From positions 310,001 to 374,000 of the forward strand of contig JADJOR010000011.1 in the NCBI GenBank assembly GCA_016713665.1: a stretch of DNA of 64,000 bases. The letters run 5' to 3'. Shown piece by piece: positions 8,143-15,977 of this stretch. Under the pieces are notes generated by a model. That model saw nothing but the letters and a program-made list of their open reading frames with translations, was not told where the DNA came from and ran no database searches. The position numbers and the translations under genes were made by a program. The stretch's first letter is position 1; each line of letters opens with the position of its first letter. This stretch comes from Deltaproteobacteria bacterium. GTDB taxonomy: Bacteria > Myxococcota_A > UBA9160 > UBA4427.

Positions 8143-9072
8143 TCAAGCCTTCCCGGCAGCGAGGGCAGCCGTCCGCAAGCAGGCGGCGACGTCGGCCAGC
8201 AGTGTTTCTCCATCGCGCTCGAGCTCGAGCGAGATCGCCCTCTCTGGCCCCGCCAAGTCGGATCCGAAGCCGATCTCGCGCAACGCGCGGAAGCAGGCCA
8301 CCAGATCGAGCCGGCCCTCGCCGAGCAGGCAACCCGATGCGAAGAAGCCGGACTCGACGTGGTCCTTGAGATGGATGCCGTGGACCCGCTCGCCGAGGCG
8401 GCGGAGCGCCTCGACCGGATCCTCGCCCGACCGGATGAAATGGCCCGTATCGACGCAGGCCCCGAAATTCGGCGCCCTTCCGGCCAGCGAAGCCTCGACG
8501 TCGGCGATCGTGTCGTAGCGGGTGTAAGGCCCGTGGTTGTGGATCCCGACGCGGATTCCGGGCCGCTCGCGACAGAGTCGGTCGATCGCGTCGAGGGCAT
8601 CGTCGTCGGGCGAGATCGTGAGCAGGGGGATCCCCGCGCGTCCGGCAAAATCGAAGAGGCGCCGAGCCTCCGCCTCGTCGGGAATCGAATGCACGCCGCT
8701 GGCCGAGATCGAGATCCCCCGCGCCGCCAGGGCCTCGCGGGCTTTGGCGATCGCCGCCGCATCGTCGGTGACCGGGAGATGGGAGCCGAAGCGATAGAAG
8801 AAGACCGCGAGCTCCGGGATCAGCTCGACGCGCCGCACGCCGAGGGAGACGAGCACGTCGAGCATCGGCTCGAACGCATAGCGCCGCAGCGTGAAGCTCT
8901 GGACGCCGATCTCGAAGGGCGGCGCCGGGAGCTCGGTCGCGGTGCCGACCGCGACGGCGGGCATCGCCCAGCGCGGAAGCGCCGCGTTCGCGAGGCAGGC
9001 CACCGCCCCGGCGACGAAGGCTCGCCGGGTCGTCCCGATGCGCGGCGCCGCGAAAGGGGCTCGGTCCGTCAC
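8143..9072 (-). CDS. TIM-barrel sugar phosphate isomerase/epimerase-like protein, exported
   Basis: 309-residue xylose isomerase-like TIM-barrel protein. It begins with GTG 9072 and has a twin-arginine type signal (TTRRAFVAGAVACLANAA), so export to the periplasm is likely. Barrel motifs include VGIHNHGPY, ACVDTGHFIRSGEDP and HGIHLKDHVESG, which carry the His/Asp/Glu metal ligands of the family. Length is normal. It lies 4 bp after gfa and 6 bp before the DedA-rhodanese gene, all leftward. The substrate is not known; family members isomerise or dehydrate sugars or inositols. Confidence 0.85.
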   Translation of the reverse strand: MTDRAPFAAPRIGTTRRAFVAGAVACLANAALPRWAMPAVAVGTATELPAPPFEIGVQSFTLRRYAFEPMLDVLVSLGVRRVELIPELAVFFYRFGSHLPVTDDAAAIAKAREALAARGISISASGVHSIPDEAEARRLFDFAGRAGIPLLTISPDDDALDAIDRLCRERPGIRVGIHNHGPYTRYDTIADVEASLAGRAPNFGACVDTGHFIRSGEDPVEALRRLGERVHGIHLKDHVESGFFASGCLLGEGRLDLVACFRALREIGFGSDLAGPERAISLELERDGETLLADVAACLRTAALAAGKA

Positions 9073-9076
9073 GCGA

Positions 9077-9655
9077 TCACGCCTTCAGCGCGCCGGAGGC
9101 CCTGGCCGTGTGGGTCGCGATCGCGTCCATCAACGCGGGAGACAGGCAGTCGTAGGGCGTCAGGCCGAGCTCGCCGAGGCGCTTTCGGACGGCGCTCATG
9201 CCACCCGGATCGGCCCCCGACTCGATGATCGAGGAGACGAAGGCCGCGAACTCCGGAGCCGCCCAGCCCTTCTCCGGGGAGAGCTCGACGTGGATGAAGT
9301 CGAGGCCGTAGAAGGGATGCGCCTTGTTCTCGATGCGCCCGACCATGTGAACGCCGCAGCCCTTGCAGGCATGCCGCTGGATCGGCGCCTTCGGATCGAC
9401 GACGGAGAGCTTCGACTCGTTCGCGACGACCTTCAGCTGATCGCGCGGGACCACCGCGACCTGCGAGAAGAGCGCGCCTGCCGGCTTCCAGCACTTGGTG
9501 CAGCCGCAGACGTGATTGTGGGCGCATTGCGCCGAGACCTGGACCGTGACCGGCTCGCTCCGGCAATGGCAGAGGAGGCGGCCCCCCGCGAACTTCGGAT
9601 CCGCCGCCTGGAGACCTCGGTCGACGCTCGGATGGATCGGCACGGATTGGCTCAC
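9077..9655 (-). CDS. gfa: S-(hydroxymethyl)glutathione synthase (Gfa)
   Basis: 192-residue glutathione-dependent formaldehyde-activating enzyme, about the usual length. Structural and catalytic zinc ligands are visible: LLCHCRSEPV (residues about 28-37), HVCGCTKCWKP near 48-58 and ACKGCGVHMVG near 95-105. It promotes the addition of formaldehyde to glutathione for oxidation by a glutathione-dependent dehydrogenase, which is not in this window. It is the first gene of the leftward run gfa, TIM-barrel, DedA-rhodanese, metallo-hydrolase, terC with gaps of 4, 6, -1 and 7 bp. This suggests formaldehyde or thiol stress as part of the operon's context (inference). Confidence 0.92.
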   Translation of the reverse strand: MSQSVPIHPSVDRGLQAADPKFAGGRLLCHCRSEPVTVQVSAQCAHNHVCGCTKCWKPAGALFSQVAVVPRDQLKVVANESKLSVVDPKAPIQRHACKGCGVHMVGRIENKAHPFYGLDFIHVELSPEKGWAAPEFAAFVSSIIESGADPGGMSAVRKRLGELGLTPYDCLSPALMDAIATHTARASGALKA

Positions 9656-9801
9656 GGCGGGTCCCTCGCGCTGGAAGGGTCGCGCGACGCATCCCCGCCG
9701 TTCGACGTGGCACGCCCGGACCCGGCTCGCCGCCGAGTATAGAGCCCGCGTCCCCGCCGTCAGCCCGCTTCCGACCGCGGCCGGACGAAAACGACGAGGC
9801 C

Positions 9802-9830
9802 GCCGTCGCGATCGTCACCCCCGCGACGGC
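9802..9830 (-). terminator. Hairpin downstream of the DUF5666 gene
   Basis: 9-bp perfect stem, GCCGTCGCG at 9802-9810 against CGCGACGGC at 9822-9830, with an 11-nt loop. It starts 15 nt after the DUF5666 stop and is followed on the minus strand by a short T-containing stretch (CGTTTTCG). Likely a transcription terminator for the leftward pair. Confidence 0.6.
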
Positions 9831-9845
9831 GCCGTCGCCGGCTTA

Positions 9846-11414
9846 TCAGTTCTGGACCACGGTCTCGAGCTCGACCTCGTCCGACTCCGTGAGGGCCGAG
9901 AGGTTCGCCGCGTCCTCGTCCCGGGCGCGAACGATGTCGTCGAGCGCCACGTCGCCGGGATTGCGGAAGAACTCCTCCTCGCTGCGAGACTGATCGTTCT
10001 CGTCGCGATACTGCGTCCCCCCGTCGAGGGGCACCGACTGCCCCAGGATCGAGAGCGACGGCGCGTTCGGATCGAGAGCCGTCACGGGGCCCTCGAGTCG
10101 CACGTCGTCGTCACCCGCATCCGCATCATCGCGCTCGATCTTGAGCGCCCGCGCCGTGTTCGTTCCGGTCGAGACCGCCTCGATCCGGAGATACTGGCCG
10201 GCCTGGAGCTCCGAGAAGGCGAGATTGTCGTCGTCGAGATCGCTCTTGTCCTCGAGCCGCGTGTTGCCGTCCGCGCTGATCGTCACGCCGAGAATCACGA
10301 GCGTCCGTGCGGTCCCGTTGACGCTCGTCGCTGCCGCATCGATCCGGACGTTGCGAGCCGAGTGGTCGTCGTCCTCGGCCCGGATCCGGGTCGCCACGAG
10401 CACGCCGGCCACGAGGCTCCCCTCCGCCTCGCAGAGATCACCGGGCATCGGCGTGTACCCGATCGGATCGAAGGTCGCGCCATTGTCGTCGATCGGAACG
10501 CCGTCGATGCAATAGTCGGGGGACTCGACGCAGAGGACCACGATGCCCTCGACCTTCGCGTCGTCGAGATCACCGCTGCCGAAGCCGACCGTCTCGAGCT
10601 CGATGCGCTCCGCGTCGACCTCGTCCGAGTCGAGAATCGTGGCCTTGACCTCGACCAGATCGCCCGTCGCGAGGGAGGCCCGCGTCAGGTCCTTGAAGGT
10701 GGTCGAGCTCTCGTAACGGACGATGATCGTCCCGAGATCGAAGATCCCGCTGCCGTCCTGATTCTTCACGAGGTTCGCGACGCGGCCGCGGAGCTCGACG
10801 TCGTCGACCGTCGGGAAGACGCCCTTGCGCTGGATGCGCGTCGCGTGGATCGCACCCGTCGCATCGACGAAGCCGCTCACCTCGACGACGTCGTTGGCCG
10901 CGAGCCCCGCGTAGGTCGCGCCATCGTCGAAGGCCGTCTGGTCCGACCGCGCGATGACCGAGGTTCCGAGCACCGAGAAGGTCTTCTCGAGACCCGCCAC
11001 CGTCTCGATCGGCGCCGCCTCGATCGGCCCCTCGATCGAATCATCGAAGGTGACCCGATCGGCATCGCCCGAGAGTCCGTCGGTCGAGTAGGTCCCGTCG
11101 ACGCGAACGACCATGCCGACGCGCAGGTCGGATTCGTTTCGGCGCACGCCGTCGAGCTCGATCGTCGCCCCGGCGACGTTCCACTCCACGCCGTTCACGA
11201 AGATGCTTCCGAAGGAGTTGATCGAGCCCTGGCTGATGCCGGTCCCGCTCATGCCACCACTGTCGGAGGCCGAGCACCCGAGACCGAGGACCGCGACCGC
11301 GAGGAGCGCGGCACGCACGCAGGCGCGCCATCCGGTCCGCGAGGCCAGGATGGATGCGACGGACTCGAACGGAGTGCACTCCTCCGGGTTCATCGCTCGA
11401 GCTCGGTCATGCAT
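9846..11414 (-). CDS. DUF5666 multi-repeat lipoprotein
   Basis: About 522 residues. After a basic start and hydrophobic segment there is a lipobox-like LGLGC near residue 40, then SGTGISQGSINSFGSIFVNG, the typical opening of DUF5666 proteins. The rest is a chain of roughly six to seven beta-rich modules of 60-80 residues, each with a pattern like VRVDG, VEVSGFVD or LRIEAVS, characteristic of OB-like DUF5666 repeats. Very acidic overall. Likely an outer-membrane or periplasmic surface protein of unknown function. The start is uncertain: ATGs at 11420, 11414 and 11393 are in frame; 11414 is chosen because it overlaps the DUF6502 stop. It is probably translated with DUF6502. Confidence 0.8.
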   Translation of the reverse strand: MHDRARAMNPEECTPFESVASILASRTGWRACVRAALLAVAVLGLGCSASDSGGMSGTGISQGSINSFGSIFVNGVEWNVAGATIELDGVRRNESDLRVGMVVRVDGTYSTDGLSGDADRVTFDDSIEGPIEAAPIETVAGLEKTFSVLGTSVIARSDQTAFDDGATYAGLAANDVVEVSGFVDATGAIHATRIQRKGVFPTVDDVELRGRVANLVKNQDGSGIFDLGTIIVRYESSTTFKDLTRASLATGDLVEVKATILDSDEVDAERIELETVGFGSGDLDDAKVEGIVVLCVESPDYCIDGVPIDDNGATFDPIGYTPMPGDLCEAEGSLVAGVLVATRIRAEDDDHSARNVRIDAAATSVNGTARTLVILGVTISADGNTRLEDKSDLDDDNLAFSELQAGQYLRIEAVSTGTNTARALKIERDDADAGDDDVRLEGPVTALDPNAPSLSILGQSVPLDGGTQYRDENDQSRSEEEFFRNPGDVALDDIVRARDEDAANLSALTESDEVELETVVQN

Positions 11415-12246
11415 CGTCATCGGTTTCATCCTCGAAATAATAAATTCCGACCATCGCGCGACGGCGCGGTCCGTCCACGGCCACACCGGAGAGATCGCGA
11501 TCGTGTCGGGCCATGTCGTCGTTGAGGGTCTCGAGCAGAGCCTGCCCCTTCTGGGCGAGCAGGTCGCGGAGCGCCGGGAGGTAGTCCGGCGGCAGGTTGT
11601 CGTAGGCGACCTTCCGCTGGAAATAGCGCACGGACGCATCCACATCGAGGTTGTGCTCGATCGACGCGATCAGGTCGGCGACGTCGGTCCCCAGGATGTC
11701 GAGCTTCGCCGCCTCGTCGCCGGCCGGGATGTACGCGCGTTCGACGAGATGGATGAGCCCGTCGTCGCGCCGCACCACGGCGCCGACCCGGATCAGCTCG
11801 TCGAGCACCGCGCGCGGCGGCACGTCCGCACCATGTTGGGCGACGAGCCGCCCGAAGGTCGGCCCCTCGCTCGCGTCGAAGGGCAGATCAAGCGGGTTTC
11901 CGCCTCCGTCCTGGAACGTCGGATCGACCGCCCAGGCCGAGACGACGCGAGCCGCGCGATTCACACGCCTTCTCGCCTGCGACTCGGAGACGGCCGGCTC
12001 TTCCTGCATCAACCGACTGGCTTCTTTGCGCGTGAGGCCGGTCAGAACCGCGACGCGGGAGATCGTCAGCTTGCGGCCGGGGACCGTGAAGTCCTCCTCG
12101 GCTGCCTCCACGTAGGCGTGCTTCACGAGCTCGGCAAACTGCCCGAAGGCCATGCCCCGCTTCAAGACGAGCCGCACCAGCGGTCGCAGCAGGGCGACCA
12201 CGGCTCGTTCGAGCGAATCCGAGCTCTTCTTCGGCAACTTCGTCAT
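11407..12246 (-). CDS. DUF6502 family protein
   Basis: 279-residue cytoplasmic protein. It opens with LERAVVALLRPLVRLVLKRGMAFGQFAELVK and a following LTISRVAVLTGLTRKEASRL segment that resembles a winged or helix-turn-helix DNA-binding region (about residues 55-80). The C-terminal half includes ASVRYFQRKVAYDNLPPDYLPALRDLL. This matches DUF6502 as I recall it; its function is not established. The start at 12246 is preferred over 12282 because GGAAGG precedes it. The 3' end overlaps the start of the DUF5666 gene, a pairing that suggests a regulator with its envelope target, though this is inference. Confidence 0.82.
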   Translation of the reverse strand: MTKLPKKSSDSLERAVVALLRPLVRLVLKRGMAFGQFAELVKHAYVEAAEEDFTVPGRKLTISRVAVLTGLTRKEASRLMQEEPAVSESQARRRVNRAARVVSAWAVDPTFQDGGGNPLDLPFDASEGPTFGRLVAQHGADVPPRAVLDELIRVGAVVRRDDGLIHLVERAYIPAGDEAAKLDILGTDVADLIASIEHNLDVDASVRYFQRKVAYDNLPPDYLPALRDLLAQKGQALLETLNDDMARHDRDLSGVAVDGPRRRAMVGIYYFEDETDDDA

Positions 12247-12707
12247 CACCTTCCGGTGGGCAGGGAGGCGGGGGGTCCTCACTTCGCCACCGAAGCGTCC
12301 CGATCGGGACGCCCGCCTTCTCTAGCCCAACCCGCTCAGGCTGTCGCCCGGCTCACGTCGCGAACCACACGCGGAGCCGGGTCACCCGACCTGGGCCGAT
12401 CCATCCTCGGGGCCCGCTTCCGTCATCCGGCCCAATCTCGCCCCTTGTCGGCCACGAGCGTAGTCGACTTGGTAATTTTCGACCAGCCTAAGAGCGAATG
12501 CCCCCTGGGCGGGTCGATCCGTGTGTCGACGTTTCGCCTTGTCCAACTCCATGTCGCCGACGCGAACAAGGGGATGTGGTCGTCCGGGTCGGTTTTGGGT
12601 TAAAAACAACCCGAATAAAATCGACTTCGGCGTCGAGCCCGCAGCTCGACCGCACCCGATTCGCCTCATGCGGGCAGCCGATCCGCAGGTCCTGGAACCA
12701 GGACCGC
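12247..12707. other. Intergenic region with AT-rich island and hairpins, no gene seen
   Basis: 461 bp between two leftward genes. It holds CCCGGCTC at 12347-12354 pairing with GAGCCGGG at 12374-12381, and a rare AT-rich stretch at about 12597-12625 (TTGGGTTAAAAACAACCCG, itself a 5-bp hairpin GGGTT/AACCC). The AT-rich stretch is a plausible promoter area for the DUF6502-DUF5666 transcript, but no clear -35/-10 pair was found. No open frame with a ribosome site or conserved domain was seen on either strand. Confidence 0.5.
12688..12705 (-). terminator. Hairpin at the end of the first D-aminoacylase gene
   Basis: GGTCCTGG at 12688-12695 pairs with CCAGGACC at 12698-12705. It begins 2 nt past the amidohydrolase stop codon. 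The effective loop is tight (2-4 nt) and no T-tract follows, so this is a position-based terminator call. Confidence 0.5.
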
Positions 12708-14459
12708 CTAGCGCGGGCCGGCCTGGGGTCCCCGCAGCAGACGCCCCGGCGTCCGGCCGGTGGGCTCTCCGTCCTCCATCACGATCTCGCCGCGGACGAT
12801 CTTCTTCTCGTAGCCCGAGGCGCGCTGGATCAGCCGCCGGGCGCCGCCGGGAAGGTCGAAGGCCATCTGCGGCCGATGGAGCGTGAGCCGGTCGAAGTCG
12901 ATCACGTTGAGGTCTGCCTTGTAGCCCGGCGCGACGACGCCGCGATCGAGCAGCCCGTAGAGGCGCGCGGTGTGCTGGGTCATGCGGTGGACCGCGTGCT
13001 CGAGCCGGATCTTCGGCCCGCGCTTCCGATCGCGCACCCAGTGGGTCAGCATGAAGGTCTGGAGCGATGCGTCGCAGATGACCCCGCAATGCGCGCCCCC
13101 GTCGCCGAGGGAGAGCACGGTCTGATCGCTGTCGAGCATCTCGCGGAAGGGCTCGAGATCGCCGTCTGCGTAGTTGAAGAACGGCAAAAGCAGGAGCTCG
13201 CGGCCCTCGTCCTTCAGCATGTGCTCGTAGAGCAGCTCCTCGACCGGGCGTCCCTCGCGCTGCGCGATCGCCGCGAGGCTCTGCTCGGGCGTCGGCTCGT
13301 AGTCCGGCGGATCGCCCATCGGGAAGAGCCGCGCATAGATGCCCGGGTTGTCGAGCATGCTGCCCCAGCCCGGCTCGCCGACGCGCTCCGCCGACAGGAT
13401 GCGCGCCTTGACCTGCGGATCGCGCAGCCGCTTCACGCGCTCGGGCAACGGAAGACTCGCGATCTCGACGTAGGCGGGCCGGCTCATCAGTGGATTCGCC
13501 GTCGTCTGATGACCGACGAGGATCCCGAACGGGCGGGCGGCGAACTGGGCGATCACGTTGCCCCCCTGCTTCGCGCTCTGCTCGCAGGTCCGCATCAGGT
13601 CGCGCCACTGATTCGGCCGCGAGTCGAATTGCAGCACGGCGAACGAGACCGGCCGCCCGGTCTCGACGGAGAGCCGCTGCATCCAGTCGATCTCCTTCAG
13701 CGCATCGTCCGGGCCGTCGCCGCCGGAATCGCCCGCGGCGCCGGCGCCGGCGAGCTCGAAGACACCGAGCCCCGTGTCCTTGAGCGCGCGGCCGATCCCG
13801 AAGAGCTCGTCCTCCTGGGCGAAGGTCCCGGGAACGGGCTCCCCGTCGAGAGCGCGGTGGCCCATCGTGCGCGAGGTCGAGAATCCGAGCGCGCCGGCGA
13901 GCAGTCCCTCCTTCACGATCGCGTACATCTGCTCGATGTCCTGCGCCGATGCCGCCTCGTTGCGCGCGCCGCGTTCGCCCATCACGTAGGCGCGCACGGC
14001 GCCGTGGGGGACGTGGGTCCCGAGATCGATGGCGAGCGACGACTTCTCGAGGGCGTCGAGATACTCGGGGAAGGTCTCCCAGTTCCAGCGGATGCCCTCG
14101 GCGAGGGCCGCTCCGGGAATGTCCTCGACCCCTTCCATGAGGGCGATCAGCCACTCGTGTCGGTCGGGCGCGGCTGGCGCGAATCCTACGCCACAATTGC
14201 CGGCGACGACGGTCGTCACGCCGTGCCAGCCGGAGGGGAGCAGATGCGGATCCCAGGTCGCCTGGGCGTCGTAGTGGGTATGGATGTCGACGAAGCCCGG
14301 GGTCACGAGCCGGCCCGCGGCGTCGATCGTCTGGCGCGCGGGTCCGCTCACGCGGCCGACCTCGGTGATGATGCCGTTCGAGATCGCCACGTCGGCCTGG
14401 ACCGCGGGGCGGCCGGTGCCGTCGATGAGCTTGCCGTTCTTGATCACGAGATCGTGCAT
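12708..14459 (-). CDS. N-acyl-D-amino acid deacylase family amidohydrolase (paralogue 1)
   Basis: 583-residue metal-dependent amidohydrolase. The N-terminal beta-sandwich begins LVIKNGKLIDGTGRPA. The metal motif GFVDIHTHYDAQATWDP follows near residue 55, then TTVVAGNCGVGFAPA near 85. The late GDGGAHCGVICDAS with HWVRDRKRGP (about 445-475) supplies the catalytic Asp, and GYKADLNVIDFDRL closes the barrel. D-aminoacylases release D-amino acids from N-acyl derivatives, but many such environmental paralogues have unknown substrates. ATG 14459 has GGAGG upstream. It lies 58 bp after the acetoacetate decarboxylase-like gene on the same strand, probably as the last gene of the TetR-controlled set. 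Two similar paralogues are at 17454 and 53940. Confidence 0.88.
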   Translation of the reverse strand: MHDLVIKNGKLIDGTGRPAVQADVAISNGIITEVGRVSGPARQTIDAAGRLVTPGFVDIHTHYDAQATWDPHLLPSGWHGVTTVVAGNCGVGFAPAAPDRHEWLIALMEGVEDIPGAALAEGIRWNWETFPEYLDALEKSSLAIDLGTHVPHGAVRAYVMGERGARNEAASAQDIEQMYAIVKEGLLAGALGFSTSRTMGHRALDGEPVPGTFAQEDELFGIGRALKDTGLGVFELAGAGAAGDSGGDGPDDALKEIDWMQRLSVETGRPVSFAVLQFDSRPNQWRDLMRTCEQSAKQGGNVIAQFAARPFGILVGHQTTANPLMSRPAYVEIASLPLPERVKRLRDPQVKARILSAERVGEPGWGSMLDNPGIYARLFPMGDPPDYEPTPEQSLAAIAQREGRPVEELLYEHMLKDEGRELLLLPFFNYADGDLEPFREMLDSDQTVLSLGDGGAHCGVICDASLQTFMLTHWVRDRKRGPKIRLEHAVHRMTQHTARLYGLLDRGVVAPGYKADLNVIDFDRLTLHRPQMAFDLPGGARRLIQRASGYEKKIVRGEIVMEDGEPTGRTPGRLLRGPQAGPR

Positions 14460-14517
14460 GGGATGCGCCTCCGTTGGTCGTCTGCTTCGAGCAATGCGGT
14501 CGTTTCGGGAATCCGGC

Positions 14518-15294
14518 TCAAGCCGATCGCTTCGGTCCGCCGCGCGTCCCCGGCCAGCGCGAGCTGCCGATCGTGTCGACATGGGGCCAGAAGGCGTCCG
14601 GATCGAGCGGGCCTTCGAGGGTGATCGAGCGCGAGAGCGGCTGGTCGAGCGTCAGCTGGGCGCGCACCGGGCCCCGGATCGGGAGCCGCTCGGCGATCGG
14701 ATCCCAGGGGCTCTCGAGCAGGCGGAGCTCGCCGCTCACGTCCTCGCGGTGGATCGGCTGATATTCGGCCTGGACCAGCACGACGTGGGGCGGGAAGTCG
14801 TAGGCCTTCTCCGCGAAGCCGACCGCGCGCGAGACCTTGATCCAGTAGTCGCGATCGCTGAACGGGCGGGGCAACGGGGCTGCGCCCGTCGTCCTGCCCC
14901 GGAACTCGAGGAACGTGTAGCCGTGGTGGGTGCAGCGGGCCCGGACGACGTCGCCGTACCGGAAGTACTCGATCTCCGCGAGGAATTTCGGCTGGCCGTT
15001 CGTCTCCTTGCTGATGTAGACCGCCGACTCCTGGTCGATGCCGTAGGCGACCGCATAACCGCCCTTCACCCCGCGGTAGCACGCGTCGACCTTGACGACG
15101 ACGCCGTATTCGGGCTCGTCGGAGACCGGGACGTTGTAGATCGAGAGATGGACGTTCGACGTGTCGGCGGGCTCGATTCCGGGAGGCAGCAGGTCCGCGA
15201 TCCGCTCCGGATCGGTCGGATACTCGATGCGCAGGATCGGCCAGCCGCCGATCTCGCCGGGATCGATGCGGAGCTTCTCGGGATCAGTGGCCAT
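14518..15294 (-). CDS. Acetoacetate decarboxylase-like protein
   Basis: 258-residue ADC-fold protein. The motif NGQPKFLAEIEYFRYGD near residue 100 contains the lysine that forms the Schiff base in acetoacetate decarboxylase, and the upstream EYGVVVKVDACYRG region also fits. Homologues in catabolic clusters often act as aldolase/dehydratases or cyclases rather than true decarboxylases. Its ATG overlaps the TetR gene's 3' end by 11 bp, so the two are likely translationally coupled. Substrate unknown. Confidence 0.83.
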   Translation of the reverse strand: MATDPEKLRIDPGEIGGWPILRIEYPTDPERIADLLPPGIEPADTSNVHLSIYNVPVSDEPEYGVVVKVDACYRGVKGGYAVAYGIDQESAVYISKETNGQPKFLAEIEYFRYGDVVRARCTHHGYTFLEFRGRTTGAAPLPRPFSDRDYWIKVSRAVGFAEKAYDFPPHVVLVQAEYQPIHREDVSGELRLLESPWDPIAERLPIRGPVRAQLTLDQPLSRSITLEGPLDPDAFWPHVDTIGSSRWPGTRGGPKRSA

Positions 15295-15976
15295 GGGAAA
15301 CCTCCATGCGTCTCGCGTCGACCCGGGCCGGCGCGACGAGGCCTTGCTCGCCGTCGCCTCGAATCAACGTCTGCGCGAGGAAGCGCGCGGCCTTCGTCGC
15401 GCGCTCGCGCAGCGGATAGTCCTCGAAGTGGACCCAGCTGAAGAACATCGAATACCAGGCGCCGACCACGACCTCGAGCAACGTCTCGAGGTCGACGTCG
15501 CGGCGAAGCTCGCCTCGGTCGACGCCGTCCTCGAGCACGCGTCCGAACGCCTGCCGGATGCGGCGATCGTCGTTTCCGGCCGTCTCCGGAAACGCGAGCG
15601 CCATCATCGCGCCGATCAGCTCGCGCATCTGCGGGCCCTTCTCGAGGGTGCGCTCGGCCGATCGCTCGAAGAGCAGGACGAGATGGGCGGCGAAGTCCCC
15701 GGGCTGCTTGCGGACCTCCTCGACGTTCTCGAAGAGATCCCGCATCGAGTGATCCGCCACCTCGCGCAGCAGATGGAGCTTCGACGGGAAGTGGTTGAAG
15801 AAGGTCCCGTAGGCGATGTCCGAGCGACGCACGATCTCGGCGACCGTCGTCGACTCGTATCCCTGGCTCTCGAAGAGCGCGAGCGCCGCGTCGACGATCC
15901 GATCGCGCACCTCGAGCCTCCGCCGCTCCCGGCGCGTCGGGGGCTCGGCCGCGAGCAGCGCGTCGACGGCCGCCAT
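15284..15976 (-). CDS. TetR/AcrR family transcriptional regulator
   Basis: 230 residues. The N-terminal DNA-binding domain is clear: RDRIVDAALALFESQGYEST, then TVAEIVRRSDIAYGTFFNHF as the helix-turn-helix (residues about 27-65), followed by a helical ligand-binding domain with no close named subfamily. It lies between the amidohydrolase-2 gene (1 bp gap) and the acetoacetate decarboxylase-like gene (11 bp overlap). It therefore sits inside its probable target operon, and autoregulation is likely. The likely operator region is upstream of 17228. The ligand is unknown. Confidence 0.9.
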   Translation of the reverse strand: MAAVDALLAAEPPTRRERRRLEVRDRIVDAALALFESQGYESTTVAEIVRRSDIAYGTFFNHFPSKLHLLREVADHSMRDLFENVEEVRKQPGDFAAHLVLLFERSAERTLEKGPQMRELIGAMMALAFPETAGNDDRRIRQAFGRVLEDGVDRGELRRDVDLETLLEVVVGAWYSMFFSWVHFEDYPLRERATKAARFLAQTLIRGDGEQGLVAPARVDARRMEVSHGH

Positions 15977-15977
15977 C

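Noticed and set aside
7045..9228. Long rightward open frame across the DedA, TIM-barrel and rhodanese region
   Set aside because: It is a GC-rich shadow of the leftward genes, with a charge-rich product lacking any domain; the opposite strand has clear families.
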